A stretch of DNA of 64,000 bases from Diphasiastrum complanatum (Eukaryota > Streptophyta > Lycopodiopsida > Lycopodiales > Lycopodiaceae): NCBI GenBank assembly GCA_029204225.1, contig CM055092.1, forward strand, positions 13,332,476 through 13,396,475, written 5' to 3'. The translations under genes and the position numbers were made by a program. Shown piece by piece: positions 1 to 10,552 of the stretch (positions within the stretch are counted from its first letter, which is position 1; every line of letters begins with the position of its first letter). Under the pieces are notes generated by a model, which made no database searches, had not been told where the DNA came from, and was given only the letters and a program-made list of their open reading frames with translations.

Positions 1-1330
1 AAGGATACTCACGCATCTGCTCCTTCACTTCAATTGTTCGGGGACACCGGTCCTTCGACATCTTGAGTCCTAGATCCGTTGGTGAGAGAACTGATTTGCA
101 ATTCATCATATTATATCTGATTAAGACATTGTGAATGTATCTTTGTTGAGAAATATAGATCAACTTTTGTTCTCTATCTCTTTGGATTTGAATAACTAGA
201 TAGTAATGACTTCGCCCACCAGATCGATCATGTCAAATTCGAAAGATAGCATTATCTTAGCTTCTTTTATCAAATCGATACTGTTGTTGAAAAGCAATGT
301 GTTTTCCACGTACAAAGTGATAATGATAAAGGAATGTTGCATTGACTTAAAGTAGACATTGGAATATGAAGAGCTTGGTGTGGTCATGATCAATAAGGAA
401 AGTATTGATCCTTTGAAACCATGCTCAAGCAGATTTCTTCAAGCCATAAAGTGCTTTATGGAGTTTACACACATGATTATGTTTACCTTCGATATTGTAA
501 CCTTCAAGCTGCACCATGTAAATGTCCTCTTCGATAACTCCATTAAGATAGTTGTTTGTACATCCATTTGATGTACTTTTAAATCTACTACGATAGCAAA
601 TGACAGTAGAAGTCTAATAGAAGAATGTTTAACTACTGGACTAAAAGTCTTAGTGTAGTCGACGTTCTGTACCTGAGATAATCTTGTGGCTACAAGTCAA
701 GCCATTCTTCAATCAATACTTCTATTTGCCTTGTACTTGATTTTGAAAAACCAGTTGCAATCGACTACAGTTCTATTGGTAGGTAATTCGACGATTTTCC
801 ATGTCTGGTTCTTGATAAGAGATGAATACTCTTTATCCGTAGTTTCTTTCTAGAGATTGGAATCAGGCTGACTGCGTGCCTCTTCAACAGTTGTCAGCTC
901 TTGAACAAGGTAACCTGTAGACTCGTCGATATACTTGATAGGTAGTCTGCTTTGTCTTGTCGGATCTTCTGGGTGGTGTTCGAAGTTGATAATCTTCATC
1001 ATGCTGTAGTTGATGAACTGCAACATCATCTTCTCTGGATTTATTGTTGATAAGCTATCCGTCGGGAGTAGACAACCTTGGATCTTCGATAGGAATAGTG
1101 GACTTTGAAAATTAATCTTCGATGAAGACGACATCCCGACTAGTGAATATCTTCGACTTGACAGGATCATACAACTTATAAATTTGATCTGAAGTAGTAT
1201 AGCTGATGAAAATCGATTTGATACTCTGGAAGTCGAGCTTCTTCCTGAGATCATGCGGTATTTGCACATACGTGATACATCCAAAAACTCGTAAGTTGAA
1301 TAAAGAAGGTTTGGAGCCTGTCCAAATTTC
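1..1330 (-). pseudogene. Ty1/copia pol remnant (integrase C-terminus to reverse transcriptase)
   Basis: Read on the minus strand, 1369-1112 resembles the end of a copia integrase, with a conserved stretch around FNLRVFGCITYVQIP and the hallmark ending TSRDVVF. The segment 1284-850 is the linker after integrase. The piece at 393-196 carries a degenerate reverse-transcriptase signature in which the usual YVDD box has become YVEN, followed by an IKEAKIMLS-like segment. Stops and frame changes separate these blocks, so no product is expected. The fragment runs off the left edge of the window. Order and motifs make copia pol the only reasonable reading; the exact family is unknown. Confidence 0.8.
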
Positions 1331-1340
1331 GTATGGTGTT

Positions 1341-1929
1341 ACCACTAATATGTCATTGGAAAGGTGCAAAAAGGGTGTTAATGTACACCTCGACTACAAA
1401 AGACTATGGCACAGTTTATAAAAGGACATATATTTGTTTGATAGCATACTTGGACTCAAGTTTTGTAGGTGACAAGATGGTTAGAAGATCCATAAGTGCA
1501 TTTGGTACATTCTTATGTGAAGGAGTCATATCTTGGCTTTCCAAAAAGCAAGATACCGTCTCTCTTTCATCAACAGATTCCGAGTATAAAGCTATGACAA
1601 CAACAACAAAGGAGATTCTTTGGCTTAAAAGGCTTTTGGAGGAGCTTCATGTGATCAAGGATGGAGACATTCCATGCATATATTGTGACAATCAAGCAGC
1701 TCAACAACTTGCAAACAATCTATTCTTCCATGCTCGAACAAAGCACATTGAGATTTCACATCATTTCGTGAGGGAGAAAGTGCAACCAAAAGAGATCAAG
1801 CTTATTAATGTTTCATCATCAGATTGCATTGCTGATATACCCACCAAGGCATTGCCCAAAGATCCATTTGTAAAATTAAGATTGGCTCTTGGAGTTATAG
1901 ATAGATCTATGCTAGATTTACCAAGCTAG
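1341..1929 (+). pseudogene. Ty1/copia RNase H domain, 3' end of pol
   Basis: An open frame encodes the C-terminal RNase H of a copia polyprotein. Visible landmarks are HWKGAKRVLMY, the AYLDSSFVGD block (YSDADWAGD in typical copia), SLSSTDSEYKAM, CDNQAA, HARTKHIEI and the tail around IPTKALPKDPFVKLR. It ends at a stop just before a polypurine tract (around 1930-1940) and a TG that opens an LTR, as expected for the 3' end of a copia element. The left boundary is abrupt: the neighbouring copia piece at 1-1330 lies on the opposite strand, so two different insertions or an inversion meet here. The rest of pol is missing. Confidence 0.88.
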
Positions 1930-1940
1930 ATTTTGAGGAG

Positions 1941-2725
1941 TGTAAAAAATGCAAAAATTATGCTTGGTCAAGGCCAAATCTATGTATAAAGGATGATTAC
2001 ACATGTGTGGAGCATGTTCCCACGTGTGAAATAAATCAAATGTACCATAATCATATAGGTTGTACATTTAATTTAATTCAAGTTCTAGTGGCTAAAAAGG
2101 CCAAAAACTAGTTTTCTAGTCATATGACACATGGCATCAATCTATTGATTGCATGAGCCACATCATTAGATTAGGTGTCACATCCCATGTGTAGAGGTCT
2201 GATCACATTTGTGGAAAAGGCTAAAGTAGGCGAGTTTTGACTTCTAGAAGATTTCTTAGTAGTTCTCCATATAGTAGGAAAATGGACCAAAAGTGCTCAA
2301 AATAGAAAGTTTGATCCAAGTGTCAATTTTGCATGATGATTCATCATATGACAACGCATCCTCACACGTATGAGATCTGATGCATGATCAGTACCACGAG
2401 CTCTAAGAAATGTATATATAAGGCATATTTGGCCATAATCAACATGAAAACACCAATATTGGTTTTGGAGACAATTTCTTGTAAATCTCTCCATTTGTCT
2501 TCATTTGTTTTGAATGTTTTGAGTTTCTATCATATTGTATTTTGATTTCAGGCTGGAGTCCATACTCTGACAAGTTTTCACACATGTGAAACCAGCAAGT
2601 ACATTTACCTTCATTAATGATTGTTCTTGTTAGATTTTCATGTCTAGAATTGATCTAGATTGATCTAAATCTTGTGTAGATTGATGGATCAATTGTATCT
2701 AACATCCAATCCCTCTTGTGGATCA
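1941..2725 (+). repeat. Copia LTR, 3' copy, truncated at its right end
   Basis: It starts with TGTAAAAAATGC immediately after the polypurine tract of the RNase H remnant and is homologous along its length to the two LTRs at 6214-7044 and 9713-10552. It lacks their final bases: between about 2725 and 2755 the sequence changes into gypsy copy 1. The LTR contains several CACATGTG or CACGTG-type palindromes and a TATA-like stretch near 2410-2420. The RNase H remnant therefore belongs to an autonomous relative of the short element at 6214-10552. Confidence 0.8.
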
Positions 2726-3592
2726 TTTTAGAATTCATTCTTGGTTCTATTTTTCAGATTTTCACATTTTTTACCTAGCTTCTTTTCCGTGTTGTGTGTT
2801 TGCTTGTTTGTCTGTCTTCTATCTTCCAACCACAACACAAGTCTTGTCTCCGGGTCCTACACGAGCTGTGGAGCAATTTATCAAGCCGGGGGAAGCAACA
2901 AAAGAGTCAACTTGGGCATTTTCTTTAAAAAGAAGTGACCCAAGTGACCTTTTTCCTAACCAAACAAGTATATCAGAATTCGCCAGTCTATCTGCAACTC
3001 TAACAGACCCTGATCTTTCATTTTATCACCTCCACGAATTCTGACCACTGTTAGATTATGAGAAAACAACCTGATATACTGTCAAAATCCCTTATTTCTC
3101 ACCCAAATCTTTGTCCTAGAATTCGCCGGCTTCACTGAGGCTAGATCTCATCAAGATCAGTCCTCCAGCAGCTCCGTGAATTCTATCTCAGAGATTTTGC
3201 TAGTTTTCTATCAGAAAGTCCTTTTTTTTTTTCATAATCCCTATCTGTCAGTAAATACTATGTATCCAAAATTGCCACCTAGCCTACAAAATTGTCCTCA
3301 ATGAGCACGAATTACTTGTCTCACTCGCAAATTCTAACAGTATAATTTTTTTTCAAAAACATAAAAAAATCAATATTCTGACAGATAACACTCTATGTCA
3401 AAATTTGCAAGTCCTACAGTTAGATTTATCTGCCTCTCCACGATTTCTCAGCCTGTCCGCAAATTCTATTACATCTGGAAAGACCAGTTTTTTTGTCCTA
3501 CACTCTCCATTCTACAACCAAACTGTCTTTTTTTGCCAAGTACAGTATTGACCTGATCATCTATATTGTTACTCTCCTCCACACTCTCCATC

Positions 3593-4252
3593 ATGTCTCG
3601 TGACTGTGTTGAATCTTCTAATTCGGCTCCTCCACGACTAGAATGCAGAATTTCACGTATCGATGCACCAAAGTATGACGGAGAATCTGACCCAGTCCGA
3701 TTTCTCCAGGACTTTGATAATGCATGCCATTTTTATGGAGATACCTCAAAAACTAAAAAACTTCACCTATTTCCCATGGTACTCTATGGAATAGCCAAGG
3801 AGTGGTATCTTAATCTTGAAGCTCCTGATCTTGCTTCTTAGACCACCCTCAAGGATGCTCTCATCAAGCATTTCAAACCATCCAAACTGACTCAGAGCCC
3901 ACTCATCCAAATTACCCATATCAAGATGCATCGCGAAGAGCCTGTTCGAAACTACATTGAGCATTTTAAACGTCTCAAAGTAGAATGTGCTGATGAAAAT
4001 ATCACTGAACGTATGGCCATAAAACTGTTCTTGGTTGGATTGCCTCAAAACATCCGTTGTGAACTCAAACCAGTTGACCCTTATGATCAACTTAAAGATG
4101 TGATGACTGATATTATCTGTGAGGAAGACAAAGGTTCCGACGATGACTTTGACCATTGTGAAAAGAAATCTAAGAATCCGGACCGTCCTAATCACTTAAA
4201 GTCTGACAATGTTGCCCAATCTTCTGAACTTTTGCATCAAATAGAAACTTGA
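3593..4252 (+). pseudogene. Gypsy gag (retrotransposon gag domain) with in-frame TAG
   Basis: Translation from 3593 begins MSRDCVESSNSAPPRLE and continues through a typical plant gypsy gag domain: YDGESDPVRFLQDF, KLHLFPMVLYGIAKEWY, then KDALIKHFKPS, EEPVRNYIEHFKRLKVEC, MAIKLFLVGLPQNIRCEL. An in-frame TAG at 3839-3841 sits where related gags have a tryptophan before the TTLKDAL block. The same TAG is present in gypsy copy 2. The frame closes with TGA at about 4250. Gag forms the virus-like particle of the retroelement; this copy can make it only by readthrough. Confidence 0.82.
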
Positions 4253-6004
4253 CAAAAAACTCAACAATCTCATATGGATAAGATCATTGCCGATTTCCAA
4301 ACCGCCATGAAACAGATTGCTGAGAATCCTTTCCAGCAAGAGAAAATGTCTGGTGTCCAATCTGCTCACAACATCATACTGTTAATGAATGCCCTCAACT
4401 GTGAAACCATTTTCCAACAGCAACCAGATCCACCATCTATCGAGCATACCGCCCTACCCTCCACAACAGCCAGTGCCATGACCAGGGATCTACCAACCAC
4501 GACTAGCTACACCAAATCAGTACTAACCACCATGTCAACAGTTTGTCGTTAATCAACCTGTCCCACAACAAGCCGTCCATTATCTTGATCCGAATACCAT
4601 CGATTTGGCAACCTACTATGTGGAAGACACTACTCAACCAATTCTATTGAAATGGTTATTTATTATACATATGATTCTAATGCTCAAGTAGTGGATCCCA
4701 ATGACCAAGCTTACAATCCAAACCAAGCTGTCTTTGCCGCACATCAACTCCCCACTCCCCACAATACGAGGATGTTTTATCTATGCAGGTAAGAATCCTA
4801 GTATTCGCTGCTATTACTACTTGGTCGTCCGTGGCTCACCAATGCAAGAGTCGTTTATGACTGGAGCAAAGGCTGAGTCACTTTTGGAAATCATGACAAT
4901 TCTGTCACCATTGATTCAATGGGCAAACTCAAACCTGCATGCATTCATGACGAAGGGTCCTTGACCACCAACTCAGTGTTTGAACCATACCAGTCCAGCC
5001 ATGATAAAGGTCATTATGTTAAATCTACTGATATCATAAACTAGAGTCACAGTTTAGCTACCATTTGATTGTGTAAATGCCGATTACTGTGCTCATCATC
5101 AGGATGATTGTACCTCTCCACTCCCGATCGATCATGACCAATTACCTGATCTTGATACACCTATCATCAATATCAATTTTATTGATATCCTTCCACACAA
5201 TGATGAGTTACAAAATGTTGCATGGCTACCTACTAATGAATCAGAAGATTTATTCATCGATGACGAGAATGTTTTATGAATTCAGAATTGTCCAGAAGAA
5301 TTGGACATTTCTAATATTCAGATCCTCAATTACATGGAGGCACTTCCACTTAGGGCCTATCCGCAACATGCTTCCAAGTTGGAACTGGTTGCCAATGTTA
5401 CAGTTGAAAAGCCTGATACAAAACTCTACCGTGCCAAACGCCCAAACTATCCATGGGATCTCTACGAGGAGAAGACCATCTTTCAAATTGATGACAAGAT
5501 CCTCCATGACGTACCACCCGTTCCTCATCTACACACCTCCCCACATCCGAAGCCTCAACCACGTGGCCATGCTATGAAAGAAAAGATGAAAAAATTGCTT
5601 CAAATTCAAATGCTTGGCGACCTCACAACTGCTAGGAAAGTTCTTGAGATTGCCTCTGTTCCTACACCAACCCCCGCACATCCCCAATCACCATCCCGGC
5701 AGGTGAAAGGCAAGGCTCTCCTCAAATCTCCAGCCCATGATGTCCCTGCATACTTTAAAGACTATACGATCGAGGATGTCACAATCCAATTACCCCAAGC
5801 TCAACGTGAGCCAAATGGTAATTTGCCCTACGAAGGCCCTACGTGAACTATCACCCTTTCTCTGAGTGAGCCAAATGAAACCAACGAATATATTGTCCAT
5901 GTCGGAGCTCATGTCAATTGCGAACAATGCATACGGCTTGAAAAGCTCCTACAAAAATATAGACATGTCTTTGCGTGGACCTATAAAGACATGAGAGGCG
6001 TCTC
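4253..6004 (+). pseudogene. Gypsy gag C-terminus, protease-like and pre-RT region, broken
   Basis: After gag, frames alternate because of indels. At 4274-4552 a glutamine-rich segment (AMKQIAENPFQQEK, FQQQPDPP) continues gag. At 4701-4964 a block around RGSPMQESFMTGAKAES parallels the copy 2 region preceding pol. At 5301-5846 is a long spacer with VKGKALLKSPAHDVPAYFKD, which in copy 2 leads directly into RT. No intact aspartic protease motif was found. The reading ends at the junction with copia gag near 6004. Confidence 0.65.
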
Positions 6005-6213
6005 ACACCATGTAGCTGTGCATCGTATCCCGCTTATTGTCATTATTGCAATAGGCCTAGCGATTGGGAGCACGAGTGCTTCAAGAAGCAAAAGAACATG
6101 ATGCAACACAAGGGCAAATGACAAGTGAGCAATTATGCCGATCAGTTTGATGATGACTAGTATGAAGAAGACAAAGGTGCAAGATCAAACTTGTTCATTA
6201 TGACATTAATGAG
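6005..6213 (+). pseudogene. Copia gag C-terminal fragment, left of a nested insertion
   Basis: The frame shows a damaged zinc-knuckle region (CHYCNRPSDWEHECF), then a run around YADQFDDD and EEDKGARSNLFIMTL, which is the gag to protease boundary of a copia element. The continuation, beginning DEAKNKWYIDNGASKHMT, is found at 10559 and after, on the far side of the LTR element 6214-10552. The two halves therefore were one copia polyprotein split by insertion. Confidence 0.75.
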
Positions 6214-7044
6214 TGTGAAAAATGCAAAAATAAGCTTGGTAGAGGCCAAAAATCTTGTATATAGATAAACACACATGTGTGGAACCTGTTCCCACGTGTG
6301 GAAATAGTGTACTTGTCATGTACCATAATCATATAGGTTGTACATATGATTTAATTCAAGTTCTAGTGGCTAAAAAGGCCAAAAACTAGTTTTCTAGACA
6401 TATGACACATGGCATCAATCTATTGCTTGCATGAGCCACATCCTTTGGTTAGGTGTCACATCCCATGTGTAGAGGACATATCACATGTGTGGAATAAGAT
6501 GAAGTAGACGAATTTTGACTTCTAGAAGATTTTCAAGTAGATCTCCATATAGAAGGAAAATGGACCAAAAGTGCTCAAAATAGAAGGTTTTGTCCAAGTG
6601 TCAGTTTTGCATGATGAATCATCATATGACAAAGCATCTTCACACATGTGGGATCAAAGGGATGATCAGTACCACGAGCTCCCACTTATTGTATATATAG
6701 AGCCACATTTGGCCATAATCAGTGTGAGACACCAATCTTGGTTTTGGAAGCAATTTTGAGTGATTCTCTCCATTTGTCTACATTTGTTTTGATTGTTTTG
6801 AGGTTCTATCAATGTGTACTTGATTTTCAGGTTGGAGTCCGTACTCAGACAGTTTTTCACACGTGTGAAACCATAAAGTACACTTACCTTCAATTAATGA
6901 TTGTTCTTGTTAGGATTTTGTGTCTAGAATTGATCTAGATTGATCTTAATCTGAAGTAGATTGATAGATCAAGTAATCTGACAACAATCCCTCTTGAGGA
7001 TCAGATTAGGATCCACTCTTGGTCCTTTTTGTACTTTTTTCACA
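6214..7044 (+). repeat. 5' LTR with TATA box and CACGTG/CACATGTG palindromes
   Basis: It begins TGTGAAAAATGC and ends TTTTTTCACA just before the primer site. A TATA box (TATATATA) lies at 6692-6699. At least six short palindromes of the CACATGTG or CACACGTGTG type are scattered from about 6272 to 6866, the kind of site bound by plant bZIP and bHLH factors. The same palindromes recur in the 3' LTR. Confidence 0.88.
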
Positions 7045-7056
7045 TGGTATCAGAGC
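7045..7056 (+). other. Primer binding site for tRNA-iMet
   Basis: The bases TGGTATCAGAGC directly follow the 5' LTR. This is the complement of the 3' end of plant initiator tRNA-Met and the standard priming site of plant copia elements. Confidence 0.92.
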
Positions 7057-8707
7057 CTAGTATAAGAGATTTTGTTAAAATTGATAGGGTTAATCCAAAT
7101 CAAAGCCAAAATTAGCAGTTTTTTGGAAACTAATCAAATTCTGTGTAGTGAGTTGGATTTGATAGCTATCCTCAAGATTTTTGATACAGATCTTGTTGTG
7201 GGCTGTAGGAACCCTTTTCACACGTGTGAGGCCGTACAGCTCCGATTTTGACTGAGAAATTTCAAAAATTTGTAGAATTTGACTCACATACCCAATTTGA
7301 GTGATTTTTGGTGCAAAATCAAGCATTTTCTATAGTGAATCTAATCCTTTGATTAGTTCTTGGATTAGATCAGCCAAGAAATTAAATTTGAAGCTTGAAT
7401 TAGGTGCATTAATTGATTATCTCTGATTTTTTGAGTGCATGTTGAAGTTGAGAGAGATTTTGCTAAAAATCATAGATTAAGGAGTGATATGCAAGGTGAG
7501 AGGTTGAAATCCATTGTACCATCACTCTAGATTTGTTCAAGAGTGATAGGGTCAAGTTTAGAAGCATCAATTTGCTAGAAAACATCTTTGGATCTGTCCT
7601 CCAAGTGAAACCTTTGAGAGTTTCTAGTGCATATAGAGCATCTATGCAAATCTTTTGTAGAATTTGACATAGATTGGCTTAAATTGAGAGTTCTAGAAAA
7701 GAGATTGAGATCCAAGTCACATTGTTCAACCCTACTCAATTTGTTTGAGTGACTGTAAGGTTTGAAAAGATTCATTAAGGTGTCTATGAAAAATGTGTAG
7801 AGAGAGATCCAATTTTCTAAGAGTTCCTTCCTTTGTAGAGGACAAGATCTAGAAGCTCATTATGTGTTGTTATTGGTGAAGAATTTGTCTTCTCCTATGT
7901 GATCAAATCTTTCTAAGTGGCATTAGCTCTTTGAAGCACAATATCTTAGTGAGAAAAATCACAACTTTTAATTTTGAATTTCAAAGGTAGAGTAATTGGT
8001 GGAATCCAATAGGAGTAATTGAATTCAATTTGTTGAGCAAAAATTGACATAGAATGTATGAAACTCAAATTAGTTCTATTCAACTTTCTTTGTGAGAGTG
8101 TGAGGGTCAATTTGTGATCCCATTGGATGACTAGAATGAGGAGGAGTCCATATTTGAGTATTCATGCATTGTTGAGATCTTTGTGAATCTCTAGTTGTCT
8201 AAATTTTTAAGCTTTGTGAAAAATTGGTGGTATAGTTTGTTTTCAAGTCAAATCAAATTCATTTTAAATCTCAAGTGTGAGATTATTTGGGTCAAGAGTG
8301 AGTCCAAAAGAAGTGACTAAGTTTTATTTTCATGTATTTGAAACAAAACCCATCTTTTGTTCAAGAATCTCAAGTGTTGAGAGAACTAGTCAAGTGAAAA
8401 GGAAAATCTAGGTGTCAAATCTTTTTCATATCCATTTCAACTTTCAAAAGAAAGAGTCATTGGTATTTGATGAGTCCAATACAAGATTGGATTTGATTTC
8501 TTTTGTGATTTGATTCAAAGATTGTGTGCTTTTGTCTTAGTGATCAAAGCAAAGTTTCCAAGTGACTAGTCATTACTGTGAAGATTGATTCTTAGATTTG
8601 TGAGCTAGATCTTTTGTAGATCCTTCTAGATTGTTGAAGATGTTCAAATCTAGTCTCTTGAAAGTCACAAATTACATTGTAGAATCATATCACAGGTTTT
8701 TATTCAC
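7057..8707 (+). other. Long non-coding leader of the non-autonomous element
   Basis: About 1.65 kb between the primer site and the gag remnant has no long frame on either strand. It is AT-rich with many direct word repeats (for example GATTCAAATT- and CAAGTG-type words). It looks like the filler interior of a large retrotransposon derivative. No other feature was recognised. Confidence 0.6.
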
Positions 8708-9334
8708 ATGGCATCAATAGGTGGCATCCTATTGAAGGAAAGAAAGGATCCTGAGTGTAACCTTTGTGGCAAGGGAGGATATTTTTTCTCAAGATGCTAC
8801 AAAAAGAAGACCAATCCATCCAAGGAGAACCAAAGCAAGGGGGCTGAGGTGAAGGATGGAGCTTCAAGTTCAAAATGCAAATATAAGAAGGAGAAGTCCA
8901 AGGAAAGGTGTTTCCTTTGTGGAAAGGTAAATGAGGCTTGGAGTCTCACAAGGACTTGCAAGATTTGTCTTCAAGAGTCCATCACAACACATGTCAAATT
9001 TTTTGAAATTTTTCATTTGGAAGTGCATTGTTTGGTTCAAGATGCAAAGATAGATGTCACTTTCATGAAAGTAACTTGGATTTATTTTATGTCCTTGGAA
9101 AGTATTTTGCTTGGAACTTTAGATAAGTTCAAACTTATTGTTATGATCCAAGAGAAATCAATCAAGAATAAGGAGCATCAATCACAAAATGAAAATAGTT
9201 TTATTTATGCTCTTATGTCAACTTATGAAGATCTATTTTGCTTTGAAGGGATTTTTGTATCTCAAAGGTGGCTTAAGGCAATGCTAGTTGAGTGTGATGC
9301 CTTAAAAGATAGCTTCAAGTGTGCCAAGGATTGA
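8708..9334 (+). pseudogene. Copia gag remnant with zinc knuckles
   Basis: The frame starts MASIGGILLKE, like the gag starts of the copia elements at 21190 (minus) and 59415 (plus), but jumps at once to zinc-knuckle sequence. The gag core has been deleted. The first knuckle reads CNLCGKGGYFFSRC, with tyrosine in place of the zinc-binding histidine. The second (CFLCGKVNEAW) is also incomplete. The rest of the frame, and the following frames to 9697, do not resemble pol. A functional nucleocapsid is unlikely. Confidence 0.7.
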
Positions 9335-9712
9335 GGAGGAGAGACCTTCTCAAGTTGTGATGCCAAAAAGAAACTCAAAAAACATGGCTGAACCCATGTG
9401 GCTCACATTTCAAGGGAAAGAGGAGCATATCTCATGTGAAGGAGCAAGCCTCAAGGTCAAGCATCTACATGAAAATTGGAAGGAATCAATTTTGGAGGTG
9501 CTAGGATGGTGCAAAGCTCTCAAGCTCATCAAAGATGTCAACATCAAAGAGGCACTATCATGGATATGGTGATTTCAGATCAACATCAAGCTCATTGGCT
9601 GATCTTCACACCTTTTGAACCAGCAAAGACCAATTCAGCCCATGGAGTCAAGTTCAAGATCATCATGTTTTCCATCAAGCTAGATTTACCAAGCTAGATT
9701 TTTGAGGAGGAG

Positions 9713-10552
9713 TGTGAAAAATGCAAAAATAAGCTTTGTAGAGGCCAAAAATCTTGTATATAGATAAACACAGATGTGTGGAGCCTGTTCCCACATGTGA
9801 AAATAGTGTACTTGTCATGTACCATAATCATATAGGTTGTACATATGATTTAATTCAAGTTCTAGTGGCTAAAAAGGCCAAAAAGGCCAAAAACTAGTTT
9901 TCTAGACATATGACACATGGCATCAATCTATTGCTTGCATGAGCCACATCCTTTGGTTAGGTGTCACATCCCATGTGTAGAGGACAGCTCACATGTGTGG
10001 AATAAGCTGAAGTAGACGAATTTTGACTTCTAGAAGATTTTCAAGTAGATCTCCACATAGAAGGAAAATTGACCAAAAGTGCTCAAAATAGAAGGTTTTG
10101 TCCAAGTGTCAGTTTTGCATGATGAATCATCATATGACAAAGAATCTTCACACATGTGGGATCAAAGGGATGATCAGTACCATGAGCTCTCATTTATTGT
10201 ATATATAGAGCCACATTTGGCCATAATCAGTGTGAGACACCAATCTTGGTTTTGGAAGCAATTTTGAGTGATTCTCTCCATTTGTCTACATTTGTTTTGA
10301 TTGTTTTGAGGTTCTATCAATGTGTACTTGATTTTCAGGTTGGAGTCCATACTCAGACAATGTTTCACATATGTGAAACCATAAAGTACACTTACCTTCA
10401 ATTAATGATTGTTCTTGTTAGGATTTTGTGTCTAGAATTTTTCTAGATTGATCTTAATCTGAAGTAGATTGATAGTTCAAGTAATCTGACAACAATCCCT
10501 CTTGAGGATCATATTAGGATCCACTCTTGGTCCTTTTTGTACTTTTTTCACA
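9713..10552 (+). repeat. 3' LTR of the non-autonomous element
   Basis: It matches 6214-7044 along its length, including the TATA box (about 10199-10206), and carries one extra nine-base unit near 9880. It is preceded by a purine-rich tract (TTTTTGAGGAGGAG), as expected for second-strand priming. Confidence 0.88.

Larger units (their letters stand above)
2725..6004 (+). mobile_element. Ty3/gypsy copy 1, truncated in pol
   Basis: This segment matches, in inverse orientation, 33115 down to about 29870 of gypsy copy 2. It contains a leader (2725-3592), a gag frame (from 3593), a spacer and protease-like region and the start of reverse transcriptase sequence, which breaks off near 6004 at a KDMRG-like codon run. 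Beyond 6004 the sequence is copia gag. No LTR could be delimited. The similarity to copy 2 is close over the gag part, which suggests related or recent copies, but several frameshifts are private to this one. Confidence 0.8.
6214..10552 (+). mobile_element. Non-autonomous LTR retrotransposon with two LTRs, nested in a copia
   Basis: Two homologous LTRs (6214-7044 and 9713-10552) face the same way. The left one is followed directly by a tRNA-iMet primer site and the right one is preceded by a purine tract. The 3' LTR is nine bases longer, which one extra AAAAAGGCC unit explains. The five bases before and after the element are ATGAG and ATGAA, a probable 5-bp target duplication with one change. 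The roughly 2.7 kb interior has a long leader without ORFs and only gag zinc-knuckle remnants, with no integrase or RT, so movement would have needed an autonomous relative such as the source of 1341-2725. Confidence 0.88.
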
